A stretch of 64,000 bases of DNA. Origin: Natronococcus sp. AD-5. GTDB taxonomy: Archaea; Halobacteriota; Halobacteria; Halobacteriales; Natrialbaceae. Below are positions 53,409-61,789 of the stretch, one piece after another. Made by a program: the position numbers and the translations under genes. The DNA lies in contig NZ_CP132294.1 in assembly GCF_030734285.1 (NCBI RefSeq), positions 2,604,001 to 2,668,000 on the forward strand, written 5' to 3'. The notes under the pieces were generated by a model that was not told the origin of the DNA, did no database searches, and saw nothing but the letters and a program-made list of their open reading frames with translations. Position 1 is the first letter of the stretch, and every line of letters begins with the position of its first letter.

Positions 53409-54062
53409 TGTCGCGACGGACCATCACGGACGAGGAAGGCGTCGTCTACGAGTTTACCCCCGATCTCGAGGCGATCGCCACCGTCGAATCGGGAGCGGAA
53501 CCGACGATCGGGACGCGAGACAGCTTTGAGGGCGAGGTTCGGACCGAATCGGACGTCGTCGAGTCGGTTCCCGAGGAGGTCAACGCCGCGACGGAGCCGA
53601 TCGAGGGACCGTCGCGTTCTCCCCGTCTTCCAGGACGGGGCGATGCTCGCGATGGGCGACTGCAAGGCCGCGATGGCCGACGGCGAGATGAGCGGGACGG
53701 GTGCGGAGATCGCGACGGACATCGACGTCACCGTCGAGGTCCTCTCGGATCCCGAGACGCAACTCGAGCGGCCGCTGCTCGAGACGGAAGACGCCTGGAA
53801 GACCGTCGCTAGCGCGGAGAGCCTCGAGGAGGCCTGCGAACTGGCGAACCGGGACGCGGTCGAGCTGCTGGCGGCCGACCGCGGATTCGACCGGGCCGAC
53901 GCCTACACGTTCTCGAGCTTGGTCGGCGTCGCCAGAACTCTTTGAGTTCTGGCTGCCCGTCGAACGGGGTTCGACGACGGCCTCGAGATCAGCCGGGTCG
54001 TCGACCCGCTCGTGACGGTGCGGAACGCGGTTCCGAAGGCGTACCTCTCGTCGCCGTTTTGA
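53409..54062 (+). pseudogene. Acetamidase/formamidase (FmdA/AmdA), decayed
   Basis: The N-part (EEGVVYEFTPDLEAIATVES, TIGTRDSFEGEVRTESDVVE) resembles FmdA N-termini. A frame shift and large deletion follow. The next frame (FQDGAMLAMGDCKAAMADGE, MSGTGAEIATDIDVTVEVLS) matches the FmdA middle. A third piece (LEISRVVDPLVTVRNAVPKA) is the C-terminus, ending TGA. At least three breaks, with a 23-bp palindrome at the second one. Amide hydrolysis is lost. Confidence 0.75.
53931..53953. repeat. Perfect 23-bp hairpin inside the acetamidase pseudogene
   Basis: gccagaactc and gagttctggc are 10-bp arms around ttt. It sits exactly where the reading frame of the FmdA relic breaks. It could be a terminator-like insertion or a site of slippage. 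Confidence 0.75.
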
Positions 54063-54109
54063 CCGCGAGTCGAGATCGGCGCCGATGCACTACGACGGAT
54101 CGAGTACGG

Positions 54110-54454
54110 TTACGAGTCGAGGGTGGTGCGCTCGAGGTGATCCTCGAGCGGACGGAGGGTGTCGCGATCGTTCGTCAGTACGACGCTGCTCTCCTGCGGA
54201 GCGTACGTGATGACGCCGTAGTCGGCGAGCCGCGGAAGGTGGTTGTGGACGAGCGAAATCTCGATTCGTCGACGAGCGGCGCGATCGACGGCGGAGAGCG
54301 TCCGTTCTCGCTCCCGGGCGACGAGTCCGATCACCTCGTCGACGGTCGTTCGTTCGCCCGGATTCAGCCGAGAGAGCAGCCGCCGTCGACAGGGGTCGGA
54401 CAGTATCCGACGGACGGTCTCCGGACTCAGTTTGGCGGACTCCGTGCCTGCCAT
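54110..54454 (-). CDS. DUF7344-like winged-helix protein
   Basis: 114 residues: LSPETVRRILSDPCRRRLLS, then VDEVIGLVARERE and EISLVHNHLPRLADYGVITY. These match the helix-turn-helix-wing pattern of DUF7344-like regulators, with a Cys in the first helix. No partner domain. It is the third such gene in the window, but the most divergent. The start gives MAGTESAKLSPETVRRI. It is convergent with the acetamidase relic. Confidence 0.72.
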   Translation of the reverse strand: MAGTESAKLSPETVRRILSDPCRRRLLSRLNPGERTTVDEVIGLVARERERTLSAVDRAARRRIEISLVHNHLPRLADYGVITYAPQESSVVLTNDRDTLRPLEDHLERTTLDS

Positions 54455-54684
54455 ACGACCCGATTCGGCGCCGAACGATTCAACCGTGGTCCCTAACGAG
54501 TGTGGTATCTCACGGACGACGACTGTCGCTTCGGGAGGTATTTCAACCGGTATTACGGGAGAGTTACCCTCGGCCTGCTCGCGTTATCGCGGTCGGCCCG
54601 ATGGCGTGGCTGCCGTGCGGACAGTCCGAAAGCGAGGTCAGTTACTGGACAGCGTTCCTGAGAAGATCGCTCGACGACGGTCCG

Positions 54685-55617
54685 TCACCGTCGTTCGGCC
54701 GCGTGGCTGTAGACGAATTCCCGCACCAGTTTCCCCGCGAGCGCCGCGGCCTGGCCGTCGTCCCGGTCGTTGACCTCGACGACGTCGAACCCCGTGGCGG
54801 CGGGCGCGAGCGCGCGTACGACGTCGCGCATCTCGCGGGGCTCGAGGCCGAACGGTTCCGCGGTGCCCGTTCCCGGCGCGTAGGCGGGATCGGCGGCGTC
54901 GACGTCGACGCTGCAGTAGACGTCCCGCGCCGCGAGGTCCGCGTCGGGCTCCCAGTCGGCGACGTCCTCGGGCGGGACGACGGTCACGTCGTCCGCGGTC
55001 GCCCGGTTCCACTCCTCCTCGCTGCCGGTCCGCGCGCCGAGAACGACGGCCTCCTCGACGGAGTCGACCTCCTCGAGGATGCGCCGCGTCACGCAGGCGT
55101 GGGACAGCGGGTTGCCGTCGTACTCGTCGCGCAGGTCGAGGTGAGCGTCGAGCGTGACGACGACCTCCGGCTCGACGGCGCGGGCGCCAGCGAGCGAGAC
55201 GGTGTGTTCGCCGCCCAGCACCAGGGGGACGGCGTCGTCCCAGACGACGTCGCGCAGCGTCCCCTCGAGCCACTCGAGGTACTCGTCGACGTCGTCCCAG
55301 GCCCGGACGTCGCCGTGGTCGGCGACGCCGAGATCGGAAAAGTACTGGTCCGTTCGGTGGTCGTAGTCGTCGAACGTCTCGGAAAAATGACGGATGCGCC
55401 GAGGGCCGAACCGGGCCCCCGGCCGAAAGGTCGTCGACGCGTCCAGGGGCGCACCGACGACCACGAAGTTCGCGCCTCCACGGTCGGGCGTTCGCCCTCG
55501 CGTGTCGGTGTGGCCTCCGCGGTCGGCCTCCCGGCCTTCCGCGTTGGTGCCGCCGTCGCGGTCGGACTGTGCCGCCGCGTCGGCCCGCTCGCGTTCGTCG
55601 GTCGCCCCGGGAAACAT
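54685..55617 (-). CDS. speB: Agmatinase-like ureohydrolase
   Basis: 310 residues. LVLGGEHTVSLAG, VVTLDAHLDLRDEYD and SVDVDAADPAYAPGTGTAEP carry the Mn2+ ligands (GGxH, DxHxD, DxD). The N-terminal 45 residues are an Asp/Arg-rich extension. In Haloferax volcanii the homologue next to eIF5A takes part in the agmatine-based hypusine pathway, where it removes urea from an agmatinylated intermediate (established knowledge, recalled). The ATG overlaps the eIF5A stop (TGATG), so the two are coupled. Confidence 0.9.
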   Translation of the reverse strand: MFPGATDERERADAAAQSDRDGGTNAEGREADRGGHTDTRGRTPDRGGANFVVVGAPLDASTTFRPGARFGPRRIRHFSETFDDYDHRTDQYFSDLGVADHGDVRAWDDVDEYLEWLEGTLRDVVWDDAVPLVLGGEHTVSLAGARAVEPEVVVTLDAHLDLRDEYDGNPLSHACVTRRILEEVDSVEEAVVLGARTGSEEEWNRATADDVTVVPPEDVADWEPDADLAARDVYCSVDVDAADPAYAPGTGTAEPFGLEPREMRDVVRALAPAATGFDVVEVNDRDDGQAAALAGKLVREFVYSHAAERR

Positions 55618-55991
55618 CAGACGATCTTTCGCTGGTCTTCCATCTCGAGGAACTCGATGTTGTCGTCGGGCGAGACGTCCTCGTCCTCGGGAACGCGCAT
55701 CGTCATCGTCTCGTAGGTCTCGAGGTCCATGACCTGCATGTCGTTGCCGTCGACGGAGACGACCTGGCCCTGTTTGCGTTCGATGATCGGGACCCAGATC
55801 TTCGCGTCGACCGGCTGCGAGAGCGACCGCTTCTTGCCGTCGAAGACGCCGCGGGCCTCGATACGGGCCTTGGCGCTGCCGTGTTTGCCCGGCTTGGCCG
55901 TCGAGTAGGAGTCGATCTTACACGCCGCGTCGTCGATGAGTACGTAGCTTCCTTCCTGGAGGTCGCGAACTTCTTGCTGCTGTTTCGCCAT
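55617..55991 (-). CDS. eif5A: Translation initiation factor 5A
   Basis: 124 residues of aIF5[24 protein letters not shown] holds the modified lysine, Lys36. A C-terminal OB fold follows ([20 protein letters not shown]). Promotes translation of proline-rich stretches. Modification uses deoxyhypusine synthase at 44507 and the coupled agmatinase-like enzyme. Transcribed upstream of that gene. The start is [17 protein letters not shown]. Confidence 0.96.
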   Translation of the reverse strand: MAKQQQEVRDLQEGSYVLIDDAACKIDSYSTAKPGKHGSAKARIEARGVFDGKKRSLSQPVDAKIWVPIIERKQGQVVSVDGNDMQVMDLETYETMTMRVPEDEDVSPDDNIEFLEMEDQRKIV

Positions 55992-56141
55992 GTCCCGGGG
56001 TAATCAACCGATCGCCATAAACCGTTTGGAATGGGCGCTCTGGTGGGTGCGATCCGCTACCACGCCGCCACCGTCCCGACGGGTCCAACGGTCCTCACGG
56101 GTTCCTCGAGAGAACGCTCCTCGTCGGTCGACGACGAACGG

Positions 56142-56369
56142 ATGGGTGATGCGAACCGGCCTCCTCGCGCTGTCGTCGCCGCCCTCGCGAGCGCCGCGCT
56201 CCTCGTCCGCTACGGGCTGTCGTCGCGGAATCGACCGGCTCTCGCGGACGACCTCGACGAGCGACTCGCCGAGACGCTGTCGCCGAGGATGGAATCCCAC
56301 CTCGAGCGGGCTCCGACGGTCGTCCACCGATCCGTCGCGCACCGAGTGATGTCGGGACGGGGGAGTTAA
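56142..56369 (+). CDS. Small hypothetical membrane-like protein
   Basis: 75 residues with one short hydrophobic segment (AVVAALASAALLVRYG) then a Leu/Asp/Arg-rich helix. Third-codon GC bias is strong in this frame. The start ATG 56142 is internal to a longer open frame but gives a sensible membrane N-terminus. No family known. It lies between the eIF5A gene and the PQQ lipoprotein. Confidence 0.45.
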   Translation: MGDANRPPRAVVAALASAALLVRYGLSSRNRPALADDLDERLAETLSPRMESHLERAPTVVHRSVAHRVMSGRGS

Positions 56370-56412
56370 CAGAAAAGCTATTACTGGGCAGTCGTCACCG
56401 TGGATATCACCC

Positions 56413-57690
56413 ATGCACACCAGACGCGCCGTTCTCGCGGCCGGCGGGAGCATGCTCCTCGCCGGCTGTGGCGCGCTCGAAATGACCGCTGACGCGACGG
56501 GGTCGTGGCCGCAGCGGGGATACGACAGCGCCCGGACCGGTCACCCCGCCGATCGGGAGGGACCCGAGCCGTCCCTGACGACCGGCTGGACCGCCGAGTA
56601 CCCTCGTTACGGCGGGACGCCGACGTCGCCCGTGCTCGCCGACGGATCGGTCTACATCGCCTACACGGACGGCCCGCCGCCGATCGGAGACGGCGAACGA
56701 ACCGTTTCCGTCGCGGCGTTCGATCCGGAGTCGGGCGACCGCCGGTGGACGACGACCGCGACGACGAGCCGGGAAACCAGCGGCACCGAGTACCACGCCG
56801 ATTCGCTCGCGGTCGCCGGGGAGACGATACTGATCCAGACCGCGAACGGACTCCGTGCGATCAGTACCGACGGCGATCCGCGGTGGCAGTTCGACAACGT
56901 CGGCGACGGCCACCTCAGTATCGGGGCGATCGATCCGAGCTTCGACGCCGACGCCGTCTACGTCGGCCACTACCGACAGTCTCGGGACGAGTACGAGCCG
57001 GCGTTCTACGCGATCGATCGCGCGGACGGGACCGAGCGCTGGCGCCACGAGTTCGACGACTGGGAGAGTCGCGTCGTCTACTCCTCGGCCGTCGTCGACG
57101 GCGTGGTCTATCTCGCGGCGTACGACGACGGCGTCAAAGCGCTCGACGCGAGCGACGGAACCGAGCGCTGGCGATCGTCGGCCCCCGTCAACAGCACGCC
57201 GACCGTCGCGGACGGGGCCGTCTTCGTCGGCACGAACCGGGACGACGAAAGCGGCGTCGTCGCACTCGAGGCCGACACCGGCGAGGTTCGCTGGTCCCGC
57301 ACGGACGCCGGCGAATCGTGGGCGCCGCGTCACCTCGCGGCGACCGAGGACGCCGTCTACTACCCGGAGAACGACCGGCTCGTCGCTCGAGATATCGAGA
57401 CGGGAGACCCGCTCTGGGAGGACCGCGCCGGCTGTCTCGGGGCCGAAGGCGAGTTCGTCGGCGGCGGAACCCCGGCGATCGTCGGCGAGCGCATCTACGC
57501 CGGCGGATCTGGCGTCTACGTGATCGATCGAGAGAGCGGCGACGTGCTCGAGCGACACGGGCTGAACGGTAGTACGGTCCGGAACTCGATCGCGGTGGTC
57601 GACGGGTGGCTGTACGCGAACGCGAACGGCCGGACGCTGTACGGGCTCACCGACTGCGAAACGGAGGTCGTCGGTCGCTGCCTTCGCTAG
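56413..57690 (+). CDS. PQQ-like beta-propeller lipoprotein
   Basis: 425 residues. HTRRAVLAAGGSMLLAGC is a Tat plus lipobox signal with lipid-modified Cys19. The rest is a beta-propeller of PQQ/quinoprotein-like blades (DGTERWRHEFDDWESRVVYS, DGTERWRSSAPVNSTPTVAD, SGVVALEADTGEVRWSRTDA). There is no clear active-site set, so it is a binding or assembly protein (BamB-like) rather than a known dehydrogenase. Anchored at the outer face of the membrane. A decayed paralogue follows at 57819. Confidence 0.88.
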   Translation: MHTRRAVLAAGGSMLLAGCGALEMTADATGSWPQRGYDSARTGHPADREGPEPSLTTGWTAEYPRYGGTPTSPVLADGSVYIAYTDGPPPIGDGERTVSVAAFDPESGDRRWTTTATTSRETSGTEYHADSLAVAGETILIQTANGLRAISTDGDPRWQFDNVGDGHLSIGAIDPSFDADAVYVGHYRQSRDEYEPAFYAIDRADGTERWRHEFDDWESRVVYSSAVVDGVVYLAAYDDGVKALDASDGTERWRSSAPVNSTPTVADGAVFVGTNRDDESGVVALEADTGEVRWSRTDAGESWAPRHLAATEDAVYYPENDRLVARDIETGDPLWEDRAGCLGAEGEFVGGGTPAIVGERIYAGGSGVYVIDRESGDVLERHGLNGSTVRNSIAVVDGWLYANANGRTLYGLTDCETEVVGRCLR

Positions 57691-57818
57691 CGCGCACCCG
57701 TTTTCGACGTCGGGGTCCGAGCATCCGCTCGGCGAGTCCGATCGCTCGCCGTCCTCGATCGCCGATAAATGTATGTTATCCGCACGTAACGGAGTTTTAT
57801 CACTCGAGCGTTCTCACT

Positions 57819-58962
57819 GTGACCATCGTGCCCTCCCGACGCGCCGTCCTCGCGACCTGCACGAGCGCGTTGCTCGGTGGCTGCAGTGCGCTCGAGCGCG
57901 ATCCGCCCGGAAGCGGCTCCTGGCCCCAGTACGGAGCCGACCGCACCCGAACCGGAGGTCGTGACGTCGTCGGTCCCGAGCACCCGTTCCGATTCGTCTC
58001 GCGGGCGCTGCTCGAGGGAGTGCGTATCGACGACCTATCGAGCGTTCCGTCCGAGGAGCGGGTCGCCAATCGTCGCCGACGGCACCGCCTATACGGTGTA
58101 CGCGGCGAATCCGCACGCGGACGAGGTCGCCGTCGAACTCGCCGCGATCGACGCGGAAACCGGCGAGTCTCGGTGGGCGACAACGGTCACGACCGTCGCC
58201 GAGCCGCTCCAGGAAACGATGCCCTTCGCCGACTCGCTCGCGCTCGCGGACGACGCCGTGCTGGTTTAGACCGCGAACGGACTGTTCGCGGTCGACCTCG
58301 CTGACGGCATCGAGCGCTGGCGGTACGACCTGGACGAGTGGGACGAACGCCTCGTCTACTCGCCCGCGGTCAGCGACGGCGTCGTCTACGTCGTGGTCGG
58401 TGGCGGCGGCGTCGAAGCGCTCGACGCGGCCGACGGCACCGACCTGTGGAGCGAGCCGCTTCCGGCCTACGGCGCACCGGCGGTCTCGAGTGACGCGGTA
58501 TTCGTCCCGCTCGACACCGCCGACGCGGGCGGCGCCGGCGGCTCGCCGCCGAGACCGGTGAAGTCCGCTGGATCCGCGAGAGCGACGATCCCGATTCCCG
58601 GCTTCCCGCACACGTCGCCGTCTCCGACGGAACCGTCTTCTACGACGTGGGGACGCACGTCGTCGCTCGAGACGCCGCGACCGGCGACCGGGTATGGAGC
58701 GCCGACGACCCGTTCGGAACGGAGGAGGCGCGGACCGGAATCGCCGCGCCCGCGGTCGCCGACGACCGCCCCTACGTCTCCGGCTCGGAGCTGTTCGTGC
58801 TCGATCGTACAGACGGCACGCTCCTCGGAAGCGAACCGGTCGAAAGCCTCCGCGGCTCGCCGGCCGTCACGGACGACCTCGTCTACGTCGCGTCAGCCGG
58901 CGAGTTACGCGCACTAACTGCGTGTGAGAGCGAACTGTTCGGGCACTGCCGCGGTAGTGACG
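57819..58962 (+). pseudogene. Second PQQ-propeller lipoprotein, decayed
   Basis: A GTG start gives TIVPSRRAVLATCTSALLGG then CSALERDPPG (Tat-lipoprotein signal). The propeller is then read in fragments: IVADGTAYTVYAANPHADEV, TGESRWATTVTTVAE, an in-frame TAG at 58267-58269 after ALADDAVLV, then TANGLFAVDLADGIERWRYD and GVEALDAADGTDLWSEPLPA, a shift near 58540, and lastly VVARDAATGDRVWSADDPFG and ELRALTACESELFGHC. It parallels the intact 56413 gene, including the final Cys-rich end. At least three lesions. Confidence 0.85.
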
Positions 58963-58965
58963 AAA

Positions 58966-60057
58966 TCACTCGAGCACCCGCTCGATCCGACGCAGTCCCT
59001 CCTCGAGTTCGTCCGTCGGCAGCCCGAATCCGATCCGGAATCGGTCCGGGTGGCCGAAGAACTCGCCGGGCGCGAGGACGACACCCTCCTCGAGGACCGC
59101 GCGGCAGAACGCCTTCCCGTTCTCGAAGCCGTCGGGGACCGTCGCGAAGCCGTTGACGCCGACTGGGTCGTACCACTCGAGGCCGCGTCGCTCGAGAAAC
59201 TCCGCTACTCGATCGTGATGATCGGCCACGAGGTCGCGGTTCTCCGCGAGGATCCTCCCTTCCTGCTCGCCCAGCGCCTGTTTCGCGACGTGCTGGCCGA
59301 AGATCGAGGGCGAGATCGTGGTGTAGTCCTTCCAGTTCCAGGCCGTCTCGAGCAGATCGCTGTCGCCGACGAGCCAGCCGAAGCGCAGGCCCGCGAGCCC
59401 GTAGGCCTTCGACAGGCTCGCCGTCGAGAGGCCGTGTGGCCCCAAGCTCGCGACCGGCGGGAGGGGATTCTCGGCGAGCAGGCGGTACACCTCGTCGCAG
59501 AGCAGGTAGGCGTCTTCGTCCGCCGCCAGGTCGTACAGCGCCTCGATCTTCTCGAGCGAGTGGTACCGTCCGGTCGGGTTGTTCGGGTTGTTGAGCACGA
59601 TCAGCTTCGTCTCGGGACGGGTCGCGTCGGCGACGGCGTCGACGTCGAGTTCCCAGTTCGGCGGCTCGAGCGAGACCGTCGTTACCTCGCCGACGCTGTC
59701 GGGAACGGCGTGCAGCGCCTGGTAGGTCGGGGTGACGACGACCGCGTGCGCGTTCCGCGTCGCGGAACGGGACGACGAGGCGTCATCGGCGCCGAGTGCC
59801 GACAGGAACGCCAGGAAGTTCGCCTCCTGCGTCCCGCAGGTGCACAGCACTTCGTCGGCCTCGCGGTCGTAGCGGTCGGCGAGCCTCGAGCGGAGGTCGG
59901 GATCGCCGTTCGTCGGGATCACGTAGCCGAGTTCGCCGGGGTCGGTGTCGAAGCGGTCCGTCGAGAGGCTTCGGACGCCGCTCTCGGCGAGCATGACGTC
60001 CGCCTCGTGTTCGTACTCGGCGAACCAGCGCTCGAGGCCGAAGGTGTCGATCTGCAT
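58966..60057 (-). CDS. PLP-dependent aminotransferase class I/II
   Basis: 363 residues. PTYQALHAVPDSVGEV, VLNNPNNPTGRYHSLEKIEA and LCDEVYRLL, then SLSKAYGLAGLRFGWLVG with the PLP-lysine, are fold type I aminotransferase motifs. LAPGEFFGHPDRFRIGFGLP near the end is the substrate Arg segment. Specificity is unclear; relatives include aspartate, tyrosine and branched-chain aminotransferases. ATG 60057 gives MQIDTFGLERWFAEY; the longer open frame upstream is not conserved. Cytoplasmic. Confidence 0.9.
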   Translation of the reverse strand: MQIDTFGLERWFAEYEHEADVMLAESGVRSLSTDRFDTDPGELGYVIPTNGDPDLRSRLADRYDREADEVLCTCGTQEANFLAFLSALGADDASSSRSATRNAHAVVVTPTYQALHAVPDSVGEVTTVSLEPPNWELDVDAVADATRPETKLIVLNNPNNPTGRYHSLEKIEALYDLAADEDAYLLCDEVYRLLAENPLPPVASLGPHGLSTASLSKAYGLAGLRFGWLVGDSDLLETAWNWKDYTTISPSIFGQHVAKQALGEQEGRILAENRDLVADHHDRVAEFLERRGLEWYDPVGVNGFATVPDGFENGKAFCRAVLEEGVVLAPGEFFGHPDRFRIGFGLPTDELEEGLRRIERVLE

Positions 60058-60451
60058 GCTCGAGGGTTGGCGTGAGTCCGTAATACGGGTTGCTCTTCGT
60101 CGTAGAACCGGAGGACTCGAGAACGGAGCGAACGATACGCCGATCGAACCGCGACGCGGTGGCGTACGCTGGTCGACGGTGAGCGAAGGCGAGGCGTGAG
60201 CATCGCGAACGCCTTGATATCGAGGGCAGCGAGCGGTGACCGCAAGGAACCGCGAGCCGATCGCGAACCGCCGTCCAATCCCGTGCAAGAGATGAGCGAA
60301 CGAACGGAGTGGGGTGGGCGTTGACGCGGAACCGAAGGTCCCACGAGCCGCGCAAACGGTCGCTGCGCGCCCGTGAGCAGAAATCGGCTGGGGAGTGTGT
60401 GGCGCGATCTCCTGTACCAGTGTGAGCCCGATTAGCTTATCGAATTCACCC
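60058..60451. other. Intergenic, no supported gene
   Basis: 394 bases rich in ggagcgaacg/gcgaacgc-type words between the aminotransferase and the lipoprotein. No promoter or RNA gene was identified. Confidence 0.35.
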
Positions 60452-61390
60452 TTACTGCTCGTCAGTTTCTTCAGTACGGTGTTCGCCTCGGAGGCGGTCA
60501 CGACACGAGGTCGAGGTGCCGGTCCACGATGCAGCGGTGTCGCTCGCGATCTCCCACTCGAACGTTTCCGTAGATCCCGTTTCCAATTTGGCTTCCACCT
60601 CGTACGTTCCTCGTCGCTGCACCAAATTGGAGAGGACAGCGAGAGACGGTGGTGTGCCCACCGTCTCGGAACACACCTCCTCGGGTTGAGAATCGTCCGT
60701 GAACCGTACCGTTACGTCGACTTTGTACTCGTCTCCGATCACGTTATAGACCTGGAGTTGAGCGGCCGAATCGCGCTCTGAGATCTCGACGTTCTCAGCA
60801 TCGTCTGAACTCCTATACGGATCGTCGGTACCGGCGCAGGTGTACCAGTTGTACGGGATCCGCATATGGAAGTTCGAACCGACAAAATGCACTATCGTGT
60901 GGTTGTTTATACCGGTACTACTTCCACATCCGTGACCGTATTCTTCATCACCGGCTTCGTCTTCTCGTTTCTCTCCTCCTCTCGGTGACTCGTCTTCGCA
61001 CCAGTGCTCCGCTCTCCCACTGATCGAGGTGATGAAATAGTAGCCGTGGCCGGCTTCCCGTAACAGTTCGATCTCAATCGGGTTGATATCGAGTTCGACT
61101 ACGTCTCGATCGTCGCCGATTCCTACGTGGCCTTCGTGGTCTTCGCTCGTATCTTCCCCAAGCAATTCGTTATGGATTCGGTGCTCTTCGTACATCTCCA
61201 CGTACGCTTGAGCCGAGTCGCGGTCCACTGATTCGGGCGGCTCCGGCATCTCCTTGAGGTCGTCGTAGACGTGGACGTCTGAGGGGGCGGTGTAATTCTT
61301 CCCGCCAGAATTAGCGGGTGTTGAGTCCGACTCTGACAAGCATCCTGCAAGTACCGCAGGAGTAAGGGCGAGGAGGGCACGACGTCGCAT
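60452..61390 (-). CDS. Cysteine-containing secreted lipoprotein, hypothetical
   Basis: 312 residues. MRRRALLALTPAVLAGC gives a lipobox with Cys17. After a disordered acidic segment, HGYYFITSISGRAEHWCEDE, YGHGCGSSTGINNHTIVHFV and YNWYTCAGTDDP supply three Cys. A beta-rich C-terminus (KVDVTVRFTDDSQPEEVCSE, TYEVEAKLETGSTETFEWEI) follows. Cys/His spacing would suit a metal or disulfide site. No known domain. Likely anchored outside the cell. It is next to the low-GC relic region. Confidence 0.7.
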   Translation of the reverse strand: MRRRALLALTPAVLAGCLSESDSTPANSGGKNYTAPSDVHVYDDLKEMPEPPESVDRDSAQAYVEMYEEHRIHNELLGEDTSEDHEGHVGIGDDRDVVELDINPIEIELLREAGHGYYFITSISGRAEHWCEDESPRGGEKREDEAGDEEYGHGCGSSTGINNHTIVHFVGSNFHMRIPYNWYTCAGTDDPYRSSDDAENVEISERDSAAQLQVYNVIGDEYKVDVTVRFTDDSQPEEVCSETVGTPPSLAVLSNLVQRRGTYEVEAKLETGSTETFEWEIASDTAASWTGTSTSCRDRLRGEHRTEETDEQ

Positions 61391-61595
61391 ACCCGTTAGT
61401 TACAAAAACAGATCGATGAGTTTTCGTGATCGGGAATCTGCCTGAAAATTCTATCCGGGAGCAAAAAACTGAGCCCGCGATCGTCGATAGTAACCGGTCA
61501 TCCCGCACCACAATCTGAATCGCGTTTGATGCATACATACCCTGTACTGACCGTTCAGCCTTCTGTGTTAATCGCCCTTAGTTCGTGCCACATTC

Positions 61596-61700
61596 GCGCT
61601 ATCTATTCAGCAACGGCTGGGGGTGCTATGTGATTTCGGACACAAACAGGTGCTGAATATAGAGCATCTATGCAAGACGGTGTCTCCATTTATTTCACTC
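61596..61700 (+). repeat. IS-relic segment (copy B)
   Basis: gcgctatctattcagcaacg followed by aaacaggtgctgaatatag (61644-61662), alignable with copy A at 46866-46970. Inverted-repeat-like ends (ctatctattcagca and tgctgaatatagag) suggest a mini-element or IS termini. AT-rich and without a gene. Confidence 0.5.
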
Positions 61701-61789
61701 GGGATGTACTGTACTAACCGGTCAGTACATATGCAAATGGAACGCCGGAAAACTCTCCCAAATATCGGATGAGTTCGACAGCCCCGCGG

